Assembly (NCBI GenBank): GCA_009823505.1
Contig: VZQC01007082.1
Coordinates: forward strand, 629,549-693,548
Reading direction: 5' to 3'
Source of the DNA: Rhizomys pruinosus
Lineage: Eukaryota > Chordata > Mammalia > Rodentia > Spalacidae
Length of the DNA stretch: 64,000 bases
Position numbers and translations under genes: made by a program. Below the pieces are notes generated by a model, which was not told where the DNA came from, ran no database searches, and was given only the letters and a program-made list of their open reading frames with translations. Each line of letters opens with the position of its first letter. Position 1 is the first letter of the stretch. Below are positions 36,426 through 47,118 of the stretch, piece by piece.

Positions 36426-37292
36426 AAGATAAATCGGTCGAAGACTACAAACAACTTTGACCCATCTACTTTTGGGCAACCTTCTCAATCTTTAGATTTG
36501 TAAATAGCATAGAGATAGTTAGACTTAGACTAAGGAGAGCTTAGGGATAGTTAACCAGAAGGGACAGGATAGAACAAGAATAGGAGTAGACTTTAGGGAT
36601 AGTTCATTGAAGGCAAGTGGTTGGGAATGGGCCTAAGAGGTGGCATATGGATCTCAGCTGGTTTGTGTGTTACTGATACATTTATTCTAATTATGTAAAA
36701 ATAACCCTATAACAGATTATAAAAATTTCGTGTTTCTCATTGAACATCAAACAATGTGACTTTACACTCTTGCAGGTCAACCTAACAAACCTTTCTTTAT
36801 TATGTGTGTATGTATGTATGTATGCATGTATGTATATGTACACACACATGTGTGTATTGGTGTGTACTTATGTTCTAAGTATATTTTAATGTTAACAGCT
36901 ACAATACCAGTAAAAACACTGCCTCTGAGTTGGAACGTGGCCCTTCCTTCTCAAGACACAGATTTATATTAAACAGCCAACCAGCCAACACATAATTCAA
37001 TTTCAAAAAAGTTATGGGTTATCTATTAAAAAGTTTTTTAAATTCATTGAACATCTTAATGGATCTCCATTGCCACCTACTGGTTACGCCCTTTCAACAT
37101 CTGAAACAAAGATGCAACCAGATTTTCATTGTATTAAAGTGTTAAGCTTTTGTGTCTTTGGGAATAAAAAATTAAAAATATAAAAATTTAAAAATTTAAA
37201 AAATTTAAAAAAAAAGTGAATTCCCATTAACATCATTGTGGAATTCTCAGCCACCATTTTTTTAATTATTACATGCATACAGGCTAAGGCAA

Positions 37293-37430
37293 GCCTACAT
37301 TTCGTTCAGATGGCCAGTGGGTTGGAAAAAGGGTTCCAATCTGGATAGCTGGTGTTCAGGCCTGCATTTCATTTGGGTGGCCAATGGGTTGGAAAAAGGC
37401 TCCCTTTGCAGACCTAACCTGGGTACCTGG
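37293..37430 (+). promoter_or_regulatory. LINE-1 5' UTR, two monomer-like units
   Basis: Two units 67 bp apart share the layout gcctacattt/gcctgcattt, then ggccagtgggttggaaaaag, then ggtgtt. Murine LINE-1 promoters are arrays of such monomers, so this is probably the promoter end. The rest of the 5' UTR runs to about 37920. Confidence 0.6.
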
Positions 37431-37927
37431 TGTTGTGAGTGAAATTCCTGTCCTGGCTCTGGGCAGGTGGAAAGTCACAGCCAAGAGAGGGAAATGTGTC
37501 TCATTGTCCCAGGCTAAGGACCAGAGTAGGAAGTACCTCTCTGGTCAGTTTACAGAAGTAACCAACTGACCTCTGCGCCGAGGGGTAGGTTCCCCACAGT
37601 GTCCACAAAGTGGGCACTGTGTTCCCCTTCCCTTAGCAGGACCATGCTGTACCTGCTCGTGACAAAGGAAGCTTCCTAGAAGCTCCCCCCACCCAAAAAA
37701 AAACAGGGAGATCTCCCAAGACCACCTGAAGCACAGGTACTGGGACATGGGCTAAAGAGCCCCCACCTCCACCCTGCCAACTGGGATTACCAAAGGAAGG
37801 AGTGTCCAAGTGGATTCTTTGGAGAACTTCCAGAACAGAAAGGGAAGAGTGGGTTGGACATCCAGTAGAAAGCCTAGAGTTTAGAGAAGTCAACACTCCA
37901 TAAGCAAGGAGTAAAGGAGAAAAATAA

Positions 37928-38092
37928 ATCAATCAAACTATAGTTGAAAGAGAGAGAAAAACCTTCCATGACATAAAAAAGATGAAAGAATACATATCCA
38001 GAAAACCAACCCTTCAGAGAATACTTGAAGCAATTCAAAGGACAGAAGAAAGGAGCAACCATCCCCAGGCACCTAGAAAGAGAAATCAATAA
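37928..38092 (+). pseudogene. LINE-1 ORF1 C-terminal remnant
   Basis: An open stretch of about 54 codons ends at the TAA 38090-38092. It includes TFHDIKKMKEYISRKPTLQR, matching in layout the C-terminal end of rodent ORF1p. The frame is closed by TAA at 37925. The coiled coil, RRM and most of the C-terminal domain are missing. Sequence before the junction looks like 5' UTR, so a deletion of about 1 kb joins 5' UTR to the ORF1 end. Normal ORF1p is about 360 residues. Confidence 0.78.
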
Positions 38093-38133
38093 AAGCATAA
38101 CTGCAGAAGTAGAAACCTAAATCAAAACCGCAA

Positions 38134-41100
38134 ATGGATAATAAAGCAAAAGGAAGCAACACAAACCTATCAGTCATAACCTTAAATATTAATGGACTAA
38201 ATTCCCCAATCAAAAGACATAGACTGGGAGACTGGATTAGGAAACAGAATCCATCGATATGCTGTCTGCAAGAAACACATCTTACCTTCAAGGACAGGCA
38301 CCACCTTAAAGTGAAGGGATGGAAAAAAATATTCCAAGCAAATGGTACCAAAAAGAAAGCAGGTGTTGCTATTTTAATATCGGATAAAATAGACTTCAAA
38401 GTAAAAGAAATCAGAAGAGACAAAGAAGGCCATTACATTTTCATCAAAGGAACAATCCACCAAGAAGATTTCACAATTATGAATATATATGCCCCAAATT
38501 CTGGTGCACCAAACTTTATAAAGACAATTCTCCAGGACCACAAGTCACAGACTAACCCCAGCACACTCATAGTGGGAGATTTCAATACCCCACTGAGTCC
38601 TTTGGATAGGTCAACAGGACAAAAAATAAACAGAGAGACATCTGAACTGAACGATATGATACACCAAATGGACCTCATAGACCTCTACCGAACATTCCAT
38701 CCTAATACCAGAGAATACACTTTCTACTCAGCACCCCACGGAACATTCTCCAAAATCGACCACATCCTGGGACACAGAAGAAACCTCTACAAATACAAAA
38801 AGATTGAAATAATTTCATGCATCCTGTCAGACCACAGTGCAATGAAGCTCAACATCAACACCAGGACAAGCCCTCCTGCCTACAAGAACACATGGAGACT
38901 AAACAACACACTCTTGAATAATGAATGGGTCAAGGAAGAGATAAAGAAAGAAATAAAAACATTCCTGGAACTGAATGACAATGACAATACAACACAACAA
39001 AACTTATGGGATACCTTAAAAGCAGTCCTAAGAGGGAAATTTATAGCCCTGGGTGCCTACATTAGAAAAACAGAAAGAGCACAAGTGAATGATCTAACAC
39101 TACAGCTAAAAGCACTTGAGAGGCAACAACAGATGAACCCTAAACGCAACAGACAGGAAGAAATAACAAAAATCAGAGCAGAAATCAATGAAATAGAAAC
39201 AAAGAAAACAATACAAAAAATCAATGAAGCCAAAAGTTGGTTCTTTGAAAGAATAAACAAGATAGACAGACCTCTAGCCCAGTTAACAAAAAGAAAGAAG
39301 GAACAACTCCAAATCAATACAATCTGTGATGAAAAGGGAAATATCACAACGGACAAGGAAAAGATCAAGAAAATTATATGGGAATATTACAAGAACCTAT
39401 ATTCTACCAAGTTTGAAAATCTAGAAGAAATGGATGAATATCTGAAATCTTGGGAATCACCAAAGCTTGGCCAAGAGGAGACCAGCAGCTTAAACAGACC
39501 CATAACATATGAAGAAATAGAGGATGTAGTAAGAAGCCTCCCAACTAAAAAAAGCCCAGGCCCAGACGGTTTCACAGCAGAATTCTATAAAACATTTCAA
39601 AAAGACCTACAACCATTATTTCTGAAACTGTTTAGAAGTATACAATCAGAGGGAATTCTCCCAAATTCCTTCTATGAAGCCAACATCACTCTATTACCAA
39701 AACCAGGCAAAGATACAACTAAAAAGGAGAATTATAGACCCATCTCCCTCATGAACACAGATGCCAAAATTCTAAACAGAATACTGGCAAATCGCATACA
39801 GACCCACATCAAGAAGATCATCCATCATGACCAAGTTGGATTCATACCAGAGATGCAGGGATGGTTCAACATACGAAAATCAATAAACATCATCAAACAC
39901 ATAAACGGAATCAAAGACAAAAACCACACCATCATCTCAATTGATGCTGAAAAAGCCTTTGACAAAATCCAGCATCCCTTCATGCTTAAAGTCCTAGAAG
40001 GAATTGGATTGGAGGGATCATTCCTCAATGTAATCAAAGCCATATACAGGAAACCCACAGCCAATATCATCCTAAATGGGGAAATGACGGAAACATTCCC
40101 TTTAAAGGTAGGAACTCGGCAAGGCTGCCCCCTATCACCACTCCTCTTCAATATAGTGCTTGAAACACTTGCTAGAGCAATAAGGCAAGAAAAGGATATT
40201 AAAGGAGTACTAATTGGAAAAGAGGAAGTCAAACTATCCCTATTTGCTGATGATATGATTGTTTACTTAAGGGATGCAAAAAACTCCACCAGAAAACTCC
40301 TAGAAACGATTAACAGCTTCAGCAAAGTGGCAGGATACAAAATTAACCTTAGAAAATCAATGGCCTTTCTTTACACCAAGAACAAGCAACTGGAGAAAGA
40401 ATTCAAAGAGACCTTCCCACTCACAATAGCCTCAAAAACAATAAGATACCTAGGAACAAACCTAACCAAAGACACCAAAGACCTCTACAACAAAAATTTT
40501 AAACCCTTAAAGAAAGAAATTGAAGAAGACCTCAGAAGATGGAAAAACCTCCCATGCTCATGGATTGGGAAAATTAACATTGTAAAAATGTCCATTTTAC
40601 CAAAACTCTTGTATAGATTTAATGCAATCCCAATCAAAATCCCCAAGAGTTTCTTCACAGGCTTGGAAACAAAAGTTCTTAAATTCATTTGGAGAAACAA
40701 AAGACCCCGAATAGCCAAATCAATCCTGAGTGAAAAGAGCTACACAGGAGGGATCTCTATACCAGATTTTAAACTATACTACAGGGCTATAGTCATAAAA
40801 ACAGCCTGGTACTGGCACAAAAACAGACCTGTTGACCAATGGAACAAAACCGAAGATCCAAATCTGAGCACATACAATTTCAGCCATCTCATATTTGACA
40901 AGGGGGCCAAGAAACCACAATGGAGAAAAGACAGCATCTTCAGCAAGTGGTGTTGGCAAAACTGGATCACCACTTGTAGAAGAATGAAATTAAACCCCTA
41001 CCTCTCGCCCTGTACAAAAGTCAACTCCAGATGGATTAAAGACCTCAACGTGAAACCCCAAACTCTGAAGGTGATAGAAGAAAAAGTTGGCAGCAGACTA

Positions 41101-41937
41101 CAAGACATAGGCGTAGGAAAAGACTTCCTAAATCAGACAGCAGCTGCACAAGAATTAAGGTCGACAATTGACAAATGGGACCTCATTAAACTCAAAAGCT
41201 TCTGTACATCAAAAGAAACAATCAAGGAAGTGAAGAGAAATCCCACAGAGTGGGAGGAAACCTTCACTGCAGAAACATCTGACAAAGCATTGATTTCCAG
41301 AATATATAAACTACTCAAAAAACAAAGAAGAAAGAAAACAAATGACCCACTCAATAGATGGAGCAAAGAGCTGAACAGAGACTTCACAAGTGAGGAATTA
41401 GAGATGGCTGAGAAACACCTTAAGAAGTGTTCAACATCACTAATCATTAAGGAAATGCAAATCAAAACCACTTTAAGATATCATCTTACTCCAATAAGAT
41501 TGGCTAGGATCAAGAAAACAAATGATACCAAGTGCTGGAGAGGTTGTGGGGAAAGAGGAACACTCATCCACTGCTGGTGGGAATGTAAACTCATACAGCC
41601 ACTATGGAAAGCAGTGTGGAGAACCCTTGGAAGACTTGGAATGAACTTGCCACCCAACCCAGCCATACCACTCCTGGGCATGTGCCCACAAGACTCATCC
41701 TACCATAGAGGTACATGCACAGCCATGTTTATTTCAGATCTCCTTACAATAGCAAGGAGCTGGAACCAACCCAAGTGCCCCTCAACTGACGAGTGGATAG
41801 AGCAAATGTGGTACATCTACACAATGGAGTTCTATACAGCAGTAGAGAAAGATGACATCATAAGCTTTTCACGTAAATGGATGGAACTAGAAGATATCAT
41901 GCTAAGTGAAGTAACACAGTCCCAGAAAAACAAATGA
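38134..41937 (+). CDS. LINE-1 ORF2 protein (endonuclease-reverse transcriptase)
   Basis: This uninterrupted 1267-residue frame encodes the enzyme that nicks target DNA and copies LINE-1 or SINE RNA into it. The endonuclease domain (about 1-240) keeps N18, E47 in QETHL, D149/N151 in GDFN, and D233/H234 in SDH. The reverse transcriptase (about 460-780) has RPISLMN, motif A DAEKAFD (D604) and the catalytic FADD (704-707). The C-terminal zinc-knuckle-like motif is C1134-X3-C1138-X7-H1146-X4-C1151. The mouse protein is about 1281 residues; the difference is mostly a shorter C-terminus (SQKNK). The ATG at 38134 lies 41 bp after the ORF1 stop, the normal arrangement for reinitiation. The frame looks competent. 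Activity is untested, and ORF1 is lost in cis. Confidence 0.97.
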   Translation: MDNKAKGSNTNLSVITLNINGLNSPIKRHRLGDWIRKQNPSICCLQETHLTFKDRHHLKVKGWKKIFQANGTKKKAGVAILISDKIDFKVKEIRRDKEGHYIFIKGTIHQEDFTIMNIYAPNSGAPNFIKTILQDHKSQTNPSTLIVGDFNTPLSPLDRSTGQKINRETSELNDMIHQMDLIDLYRTFHPNTREYTFYSAPHGTFSKIDHILGHRRNLYKYKKIEIISCILSDHSAMKLNINTRTSPPAYKNTWRLNNTLLNNEWVKEEIKKEIKTFLELNDNDNTTQQNLWDTLKAVLRGKFIALGAYIRKTERAQVNDLTLQLKALERQQQMNPKRNRQEEITKIRAEINEIETKKTIQKINEAKSWFFERINKIDRPLAQLTKRKKEQLQINTICDEKGNITTDKEKIKKIIWEYYKNLYSTKFENLEEMDEYLKSWESPKLGQEETSSLNRPITYEEIEDVVRSLPTKKSPGPDGFTAEFYKTFQKDLQPLFLKLFRSIQSEGILPNSFYEANITLLPKPGKDTTKKENYRPISLMNTDAKILNRILANRIQTHIKKIIHHDQVGFIPEMQGWFNIRKSINIIKHINGIKDKNHTIISIDAEKAFDKIQHPFMLKVLEGIGLEGSFLNVIKAIYRKPTANIILNGEMTETFPLKVGTRQGCPLSPLLFNIVLETLARAIRQEKDIKGVLIGKEEVKLSLFADDMIVYLRDAKNSTRKLLETINSFSKVAGYKINLRKSMAFLYTKNKQLEKEFKETFPLTIASKTIRYLGTNLTKDTKDLYNKNFKPLKKEIEEDLRRWKNLPCSWIGKINIVKMSILPKLLYRFNAIPIKIPKSFFTGLETKVLKFIWRNKRPRIAKSILSEKSYTGGISIPDFKLYYRAIVIKTAWYWHKNRPVDQWNKTEDPNLSTYNFSHLIFDKGAKKPQWRKDSIFSKWCWQNWITTCRRMKLNPYLSPCTKVNSRWIKDLNVKPQTLKVIEEKVGSRLQDIGVGKDFLNQTAAAQELRSTIDKWDLIKLKSFCTSKETIKEVKRNPTEWEETFTAETSDKALISRIYKLLKKQRRKKTNDPLNRWSKELNRDFTSEELEMAEKHLKKCSTSLIIKEMQIKTTLRYHLTPIRLARIKKTNDTKCWRGCGERGTLIHCWWECKLIQPLWKAVWRTLGRLGMNLPPNPAIPLLGMCPQDSSYHRGTCTAMFISDLLTIARSWNQPKCPSTDEWIEQMWYIYTMEFYTAVEKDDIISFSRKWMELEDIMLSEVTQSQKNK

Positions 41938-42295
41938 GGAATGGTATCCCTCATCTGTGGATGCTAGTGCCAATTACCTAGTTGTAAGTATTTCTAGTGC
42001 ATGGGCCCTTGAGCTTTTGTTCAATTAGTTGGGAGTGCTGCATAATGGAAGCAACAACAACAACAGAAAGGACTGCATCAAAGAACTGACTGAAACAGTC
42101 AACTTCTGCTCAAAACAGTCAACTTCCACATGTAGAATTTTCAGAAAGACTGAGAAAGAGATGAAAAGCATGTTTGGCAGACTGCATGAGCTCTCGTGGG
42201 GTGGGGGGGTATGGTGGGGGACACAGGTCTAGATTTGATTACCATAATCTTGTACAATAAAATATATAAATAATAATAAAAAAAACAACAACAAA
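41938..42295 (+). other. LINE-1 3' UTR with G-rich tract
   Basis: Holds a guanine-rich tract at 42196-42222 (gtggggtgggggggtat, then ggtggggg), typical of the rodent LINE-1 3' UTR and able to form a quadruplex. Then come AATAAA near 42257 and an A-rich tail. Confidence 0.85.
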
Positions 42296-44314
42296 AATCA
42301 AGATGGTAATGATGGTAACAATTTCTCAAGGGGAATATCTAGCCAGTCTTTAATTAACTAATGGGCATAAGAACTATAAAAGAAAATTTTATTAAGAGCT
42401 AGATATTGAGAAATCTTTAAAGCAGGTTTTCATGCCAGGCCTGGAGAGGCATCTCCAAGAACCTGGAGGAATATAGTCATTAAAATCCACTTTGGAAGGT
42501 TTGCAGTTTAAAATTCTACATTTAAAAATAACATACTTATATAGAGAGGTATTTCAGTAGAGATTTATACAGAAATATAAAATAAACATATAAGTTAATG
42601 GACTTGATTTCTCTGAAGTGATAGTCTAGTCATATAATTTTAAAGAACAAAGTGTATATTTGGTTAAAATGTATTTGGCAGGTATTCCACTTTGCCCAAG
42701 CTTTGTCCACATATTATAGGATATTTTAAGACTTAGTAAAAATGTCTATATTAGGTAAATTTGGTTGATGGTTTTGGTGGAAATGGTAATACAGTTGAAC
42801 TAATTGGGAATATAAAATGCTAATTCTTTTATTTATAATTTGTATTGAATTTACAACAACTTTGGGGTTAAGGTACATAAATGGTCTCTATATTTTTCTG
42901 TGTTATACAGTATCACCTTGTAACATTTTCCTTTACTTGTAGGACAATTTAAAGAAATTAAGTTTAGGTTTACTTCCCAAATAAATAGCATACAGTCAAT
43001 GATAAACAGTTTGGGTGAATTTAATGAAAACTTACACCTTGGTTCCTGTTTATGGGTACGTGTAATACAACTTAGGCATCTATAGGTCAAAATATAAAAA
43101 TTTAAAAAACAAAAAGAGGGAGGTGGTATAGTACTCCTTTTGGGATACAAATGGAAAACTCTGTATTCCAAACCTTTTGATAAATTTTTAATTTTGGGAT
43201 CTTGAACCTAACAATGGGAGGAGATTTGTATGTTACCACAGGTAAAAACACCAACCTAAATGCCTGAAAATGTGTGACTTCTGGCTGTGCAGGCTGGACT
43301 GGGAAATGCCAACAGAGAAGCTAACCCATCTGACCACTAAAGGAAGAGGCACCTCAGACTGCCTGAGTCACAGACACTGAGTATCTCTCTGATTTCTATT
43401 TGGGATAACTGTTTATAATGTGCCCTAATGAAGTTTACCTTCCAGATGCTGAGAAACCTTCCTACCTCTCCCTTTTATAGGAAAAAGAAAATCATGATGG
43501 TAATGAAGTCATTCCCTAACTGTAAATTAGAGCCAACTGTTATAGTGGTGATTTCTTATAAAACAGATATAACTGCCTTCTTTAATTGACTGATAGACAT
43601 AGGAACTGTGAAAGGATAATTCTCTATTCAGAGCCAAATACAATAGTCAAGTCTTTATAAACTGTATCATTAAGCAAAATATATTAATACAGGAGAGCTC
43701 TGATATCAACAATGGATTATACTGCCAAGGAGAAGTTGGCTAGGGGATTCAAGCCCCCAAAATAAAGGCCTTTTGCCTATAAAGTGGGATACCTGCAAGG
43801 AGAGAGGCAGTAAGACCCTGTTGTTGAAGACCTGGTGTAAGCATGGAAAAATATTTTGACACCACACTTGCAAGTGTACAGTCATCTCTGAAATGCCATA
43901 GAGCATTACCAAAAGCCACTAAATTAATTGCCAAGCATAAGGCCAATTAATATCCAAAAAAATCCCCAACCATGAATTGAACCAATTGTCAAGCATAAGC
44001 AATGAATATAAGTAACATTCATGAAAAACCAATTACCAAGTATCTATGTCCAAATTTTGAACAACCCAAGGTTCCCATAGTCCAATTGGAGAAGTTTGTA
44101 TGCACAAGCATGTTGATCAGATAAGAGTCCAGTCTGTATTGCTGTAGTCTCCACCGCCCTTACATTCTATCATGCCTCCTCTTCCACAGGTTGTTCCCTA
44201 GGCTTTGAGAAAGGGGCACAAGTGGGTGAGAAGCAAAACAGCCTATTTTCTCTGGAGATGTCATTTTGGACTCTAGTCTGTTCAGGTTATTCCCCTTCAT
44301 GGGTTGACAGCTTA

Positions 44315-44380
44315 TCCAAAAAACCCAACCATGAAGTGAACCATTTGTCAAGATTCACTTCATGGTTGGGATTTTTTGGA
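44315..44380. repeat. 26-bp near-perfect inverted repeat
   Basis: Left arm 44315-44340 and right arm 44354-44380 are complementary except for one extra base, around a 13-nt loop. A related direct copy lies at 43948-43975. Confidence 0.93.
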
Positions 44381-44550
44381 TATTAATTGGCTTTAGGGTG
44401 AAAATAAAGTTTCAGGTCTGACCTGTCCCCCCACTGCCTGGCACTCAAAATAGGTTTGAGCAGCTGTGTATTCAAAACTCAGGTTCCTTTGTGTTGTTAG
44501 CCTCACCCATGGGCTACCCTGCCTCTCAGAAAAACTTTAAAAAAATAAAA

Positions 44551-44564
44551 TTTAAAGGGCGAGA
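44551..44564 (+). promoter_or_regulatory. Probable polypurine tract
   Basis: tttaaagggcgaga directly precedes the TGTGGG start of the right LTR, as needed for plus-strand priming. One C interrupts the purine run. Confidence 0.6.
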
Positions 44565-44700
44565 TGTGGGAAAATTTAGTTAACCAATGGGATGGGGTTA
44601 ACCATGGGGTGCACATGGTGTGCTTTCCTGCGTGTGTTTTCCACATGGATTGTCCTGGGATTAAATGCCCCCCCTCACAAATCTCGGTGAGACCTTTACA
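44565..44700 (+). repeat. Right LTR of ERVK-like provirus, internally deleted
   Basis: 136 bp against 273 bp in the left LTR. Both ends match, but the central part containing the polyadenylation signal is missing and replaced by about 30 bp of other sequence. Confidence 0.78.
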
Positions 44701-44934
44701 TACATATAATTCAATAATGGTTTATATTTCATTTAAATATGTAGAAGACTCTTTTGCATTGATAGTAGGTGTTTATTCACAGGTCACCTGTGAAAGTCAA
44801 TAATTACTTCCACTTTGCTGATACATCTAAGAGACAGAATAATTTGTAGAGGACTGCATGGGCCATGAAAGGCAAAGGTGAGATTAATCCTCTGATCTCA
44901 CATATTGTGGCTACATCAGTGTTCCTAACAGGTA

Positions 44935-44936
<2 letters not shown>

Positions 44937-44979
<43 letters not shown>

Positions 44980-45014
44980 ATAATCTTCATATATATATAT
45001 ATATATATATATAA
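44937..45014 (+). repeat. (CA)n and (AT)n microsatellites
   Basis: A CA run (44937-44975) followed after a short gap by an AT run (44990-45013). Confidence 0.95.
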
Positions 45015-45125
45015 TCTTCTTACAATACTCTTGTAAGTTTAGTACCAAGACCCATCACAGATATTCAAGTCAGAAATGGTCAAGTATTATACCTTATGTA
45101 AAATGGCATAATATTTGTAGATGAC

Positions 45126-45486
45126 TGTACTAGTCACTTTTCTGTTGCTGTGATAAAACCACCATGACCAAGGGAACTTATGAAAGGAAGAGTTTATTTG
45201 AGCTTACAATTGATGGTTCCAGGGAATTAAGAGTCCATTGTGGTGGGGAAGCACGGTGGCCAGGGCTGGAGCAGAAAGTCGAGATTCACATCTTCCAATG
45301 AGCACAGGAAACAGAGAGAGAGCCACTGGAGACTAGCAAGTCTTGTTAAACTCTCTAAGCCTACCCCCAGTACTTCCTCCAGCATGGCCACACCTTCTAA
45401 GACCCCACAAAACAGCACCACCAACTGGGGACAAAACGTCTGAATACTTAAATCCTATGGAGTACTTTCGCGTTCAAACCACCACA
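45126..45486 (-). mobile_element. ORR1/MT-like (MaLR) LTR, antisense
   Basis: The reverse strand runs from TGTGGTGGTTTGAA to CTAGTACA, with AATAAA (ctcaaataaactcttcc) in place. The flanks atgac and ataac agree at four of five bases, a decayed 5-bp duplication. Confidence 0.8.
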
Positions 45487-46907
45487 ATAACCTGTGCATG
45501 TCCTCTACATACTTTGAATCATCTCTAAATTACTGACAATATTTGTAATATCTAGTATAATATCAATGTTGTGTAAATTTTTATGATTTTATTTTTAAGG
45601 AGTAGTGATAAGGAAAAGCTCTCTGTGCATGTTAAATATAGATGAAATATTTTTAAGAATTTTTTATGCAAGATTGGTTGACTCTGGATGTGGAACTCTT
45701 GGTGTAGAGAAATCACTGTTACATGCTCATGTATGTTTTATAGGGATGTGTTTTATATGTGTATGTGCATGTGAATACATGTGTTTAAAACGGGGTCCAC
45801 AGCCAGGGGTCCTTGTGCACCCATGGCCCTGGTATTGCTGCAGATAGGATTTATCAGCTGGCCCTGCAGTCTCAGCTGCCTCCTAAAGGTCTGCTTCACC
45901 AAGCAGTCTTCCAGATGACTGGCTCGGCCATTTGGCTTTTTCAAGATTCACTTTTACAACAGAAACAACCAGATGTGAGGCCAGTCACTTTGGCTGGGCT
46001 ACTCCAACTCATCTAGCACATTCCAGGGGCCCAAAGAGAAAGAAACTAAGAGGACCTCATGTGCCAAGGAGCAAGGTCCAACAGCAGAGTGTACCTGCCA
46101 CTTTCTCCTATTCATCGACGAAGTAAAGAGATTCAATGAACTAAACCAGTGTGCTAATCATATGCAAGAGACCACCATGTCTCATTCCCAAAGTGGCTGA
46201 TAGAAGAAAACAAGATCCAAGTACCTGACATGAAACCATATTGCCACCATGCTAGAAATGCTACCTTCCTCTCCTTGCTGCAGACACTGGAACCTGCATT
46301 AACTCTGCCCAACAAGCAGGTGAATTATTTCCTATTAATCTTTCTTTAGCACTAGTACATTTTGTTTATATGAATTCCGTCCCAGTGGCATCTCCCTCTC
46401 TGAGAACTGCCCACAGAAGCCATATTGGCACCATGTGACACAGCTCAACCTCCAGATACAGATGACTGGTGGGACTGAAGTTTCCCTATTCAGCACCCAA
46501 GCCACAGTGACAAGCCCGTGAGCAGCAGGCTTCCAGGAATCTGACACGAGGTAGAGAGGTCTGGTCTGCTTTGGGAGCAGGTCGGAATGGAGCCAGGGCA
46601 GACCTGAAGCACCCTGGGCATGCCAGAGTATGGGACGCCATTGACAAAGGAAGACAAAAAGAGATGCAGCTCGGGGAACGGAAGCATGCAGAATACTCAG
46701 TCCCCAGAGGCAGGCAATGACCTTCCACCATGACCATTCTTGGCTTTTCATTTCTGTGTTCATCCCTCACAAACCTAGCTATAACTTGTCACTTTACATT
46801 TCTTGAGGTCTCTGCCATGCCCTTCCAAGAGAGTCTCCGTTTTGTTCAATGTGTTTTGGCTGAGTTCTTCCTTGCTATTCAATAGCACTCAAATAAAAAT
46901 GTTCATC
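45487..46907. other. No element recognised
   Basis: 1.4 kb of unassigned DNA. Overlapping reverse frames at 46335-46770 (up to 142 residues) lack family signatures and are probably chance. Confidence 0.45.
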
Positions 46908-47118
46908 TGGGGATTGGATAAATGGCTCAGTGGTTTAAGAACACTAGATGCATCTGCAGGACCCAAGTACAGTTCCCAGCACCCACATGGCAAGCTAACA
47001 TCCATTCATAATTCCAGTTCCAGGGGATGTAATGCCCGTTTCTAGCCTCCAAGGACACTGTATGGTCTTAGTGCACTGACATACTTGCTGCCAAAACATG
47101 TATAATAAAAATAAATTT
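46908..47118 (+). mobile_element. Older B3-like SINE
   Basis: A diverged head (ggggattggataaatggctc), the cacatggcaagctaac segment, a single ccagttccaggggat without duplication, and a tail ending aataaatttaaaaa. Confidence 0.85.

Larger units (their letters stand above)
34511..37275 (+). other. ERVK-like provirus 5' interior
   Basis: Noncoding AT-rich sequence containing the SINE at 34781. It also holds a degenerate TAA/TTA region at 36225-36425, an ATGT tract near 36806-36836 and an A/T tract at 37167-37215. No retroviral domain found in any frame. Confidence 0.55.
37276..42295 (+). mobile_element. LINE-1 with intact ORF2 and deleted ORF1
   Basis: A 5-kb LINE-1: 5' UTR with two monomer-like units, a 55-codon ORF1 remnant (37928-38092), a complete ORF2 (38134-41937), and a 3' UTR with a G-rich tract, AATAAA and an A-rich tail. 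No premature stop in ORF2, so the insertion is young. Boundaries are approximate, since I could not find a convincing target duplication. It lies inside the ERVK-like provirus in the same orientation. Without ORF1 it could not supply its own RNA chaperone. Confidence 0.92.
42296..44564 (+). other. ERVK-like provirus 3' interior
   Basis: Noncoding AT-rich sequence. 42340-42440 and 43570-43665 are diverged copies of each other. 43690-43920 resembles 56930-57100 in the third LTR element. A 26-bp hairpin lies at 44315-44380. A purine-rich tract (tttaaagggcgaga, 44551-44564) abuts the right LTR. Confidence 0.55.
34217..44700 (+). mobile_element. ERVK-like provirus, rearranged and interrupted
   Basis: Related LTRs at 34217-34489 and 44565-44700 share start (TGTGGGAAAATTTAGTTAA), end region and middle. 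A lysine-type primer site follows the left LTR, a purine-rich tract precedes the right one, and a probable 6-bp duplication flanks the whole. These together indicate a class II (ERVK-like) element. About 5.5 kb of interior remains after removing a SINE (34781-35028) and a LINE-1 (about 37276-42295). I see no gag, protease, polymerase or envelope frame, so the element is noncoding and dead. Parts of its 3' interior resemble 56820-57100. Confidence 0.8.

Noticed and set aside
38073..41681. Many reverse-strand frames opposite LINE-1 ORF2
   Set aside because: Antisense shadows of the intact ORF2.
44937..45014. CRISPR-like or satellite array
   Set aside because: Simple CA and AT microsatellites with no spacers; the window is mammalian.
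46335..46770. Overlapping reverse frames of 65-142 residues
   Set aside because: Three frames are open at once over the same bases, which argues for composition rather than coding. No family signature.
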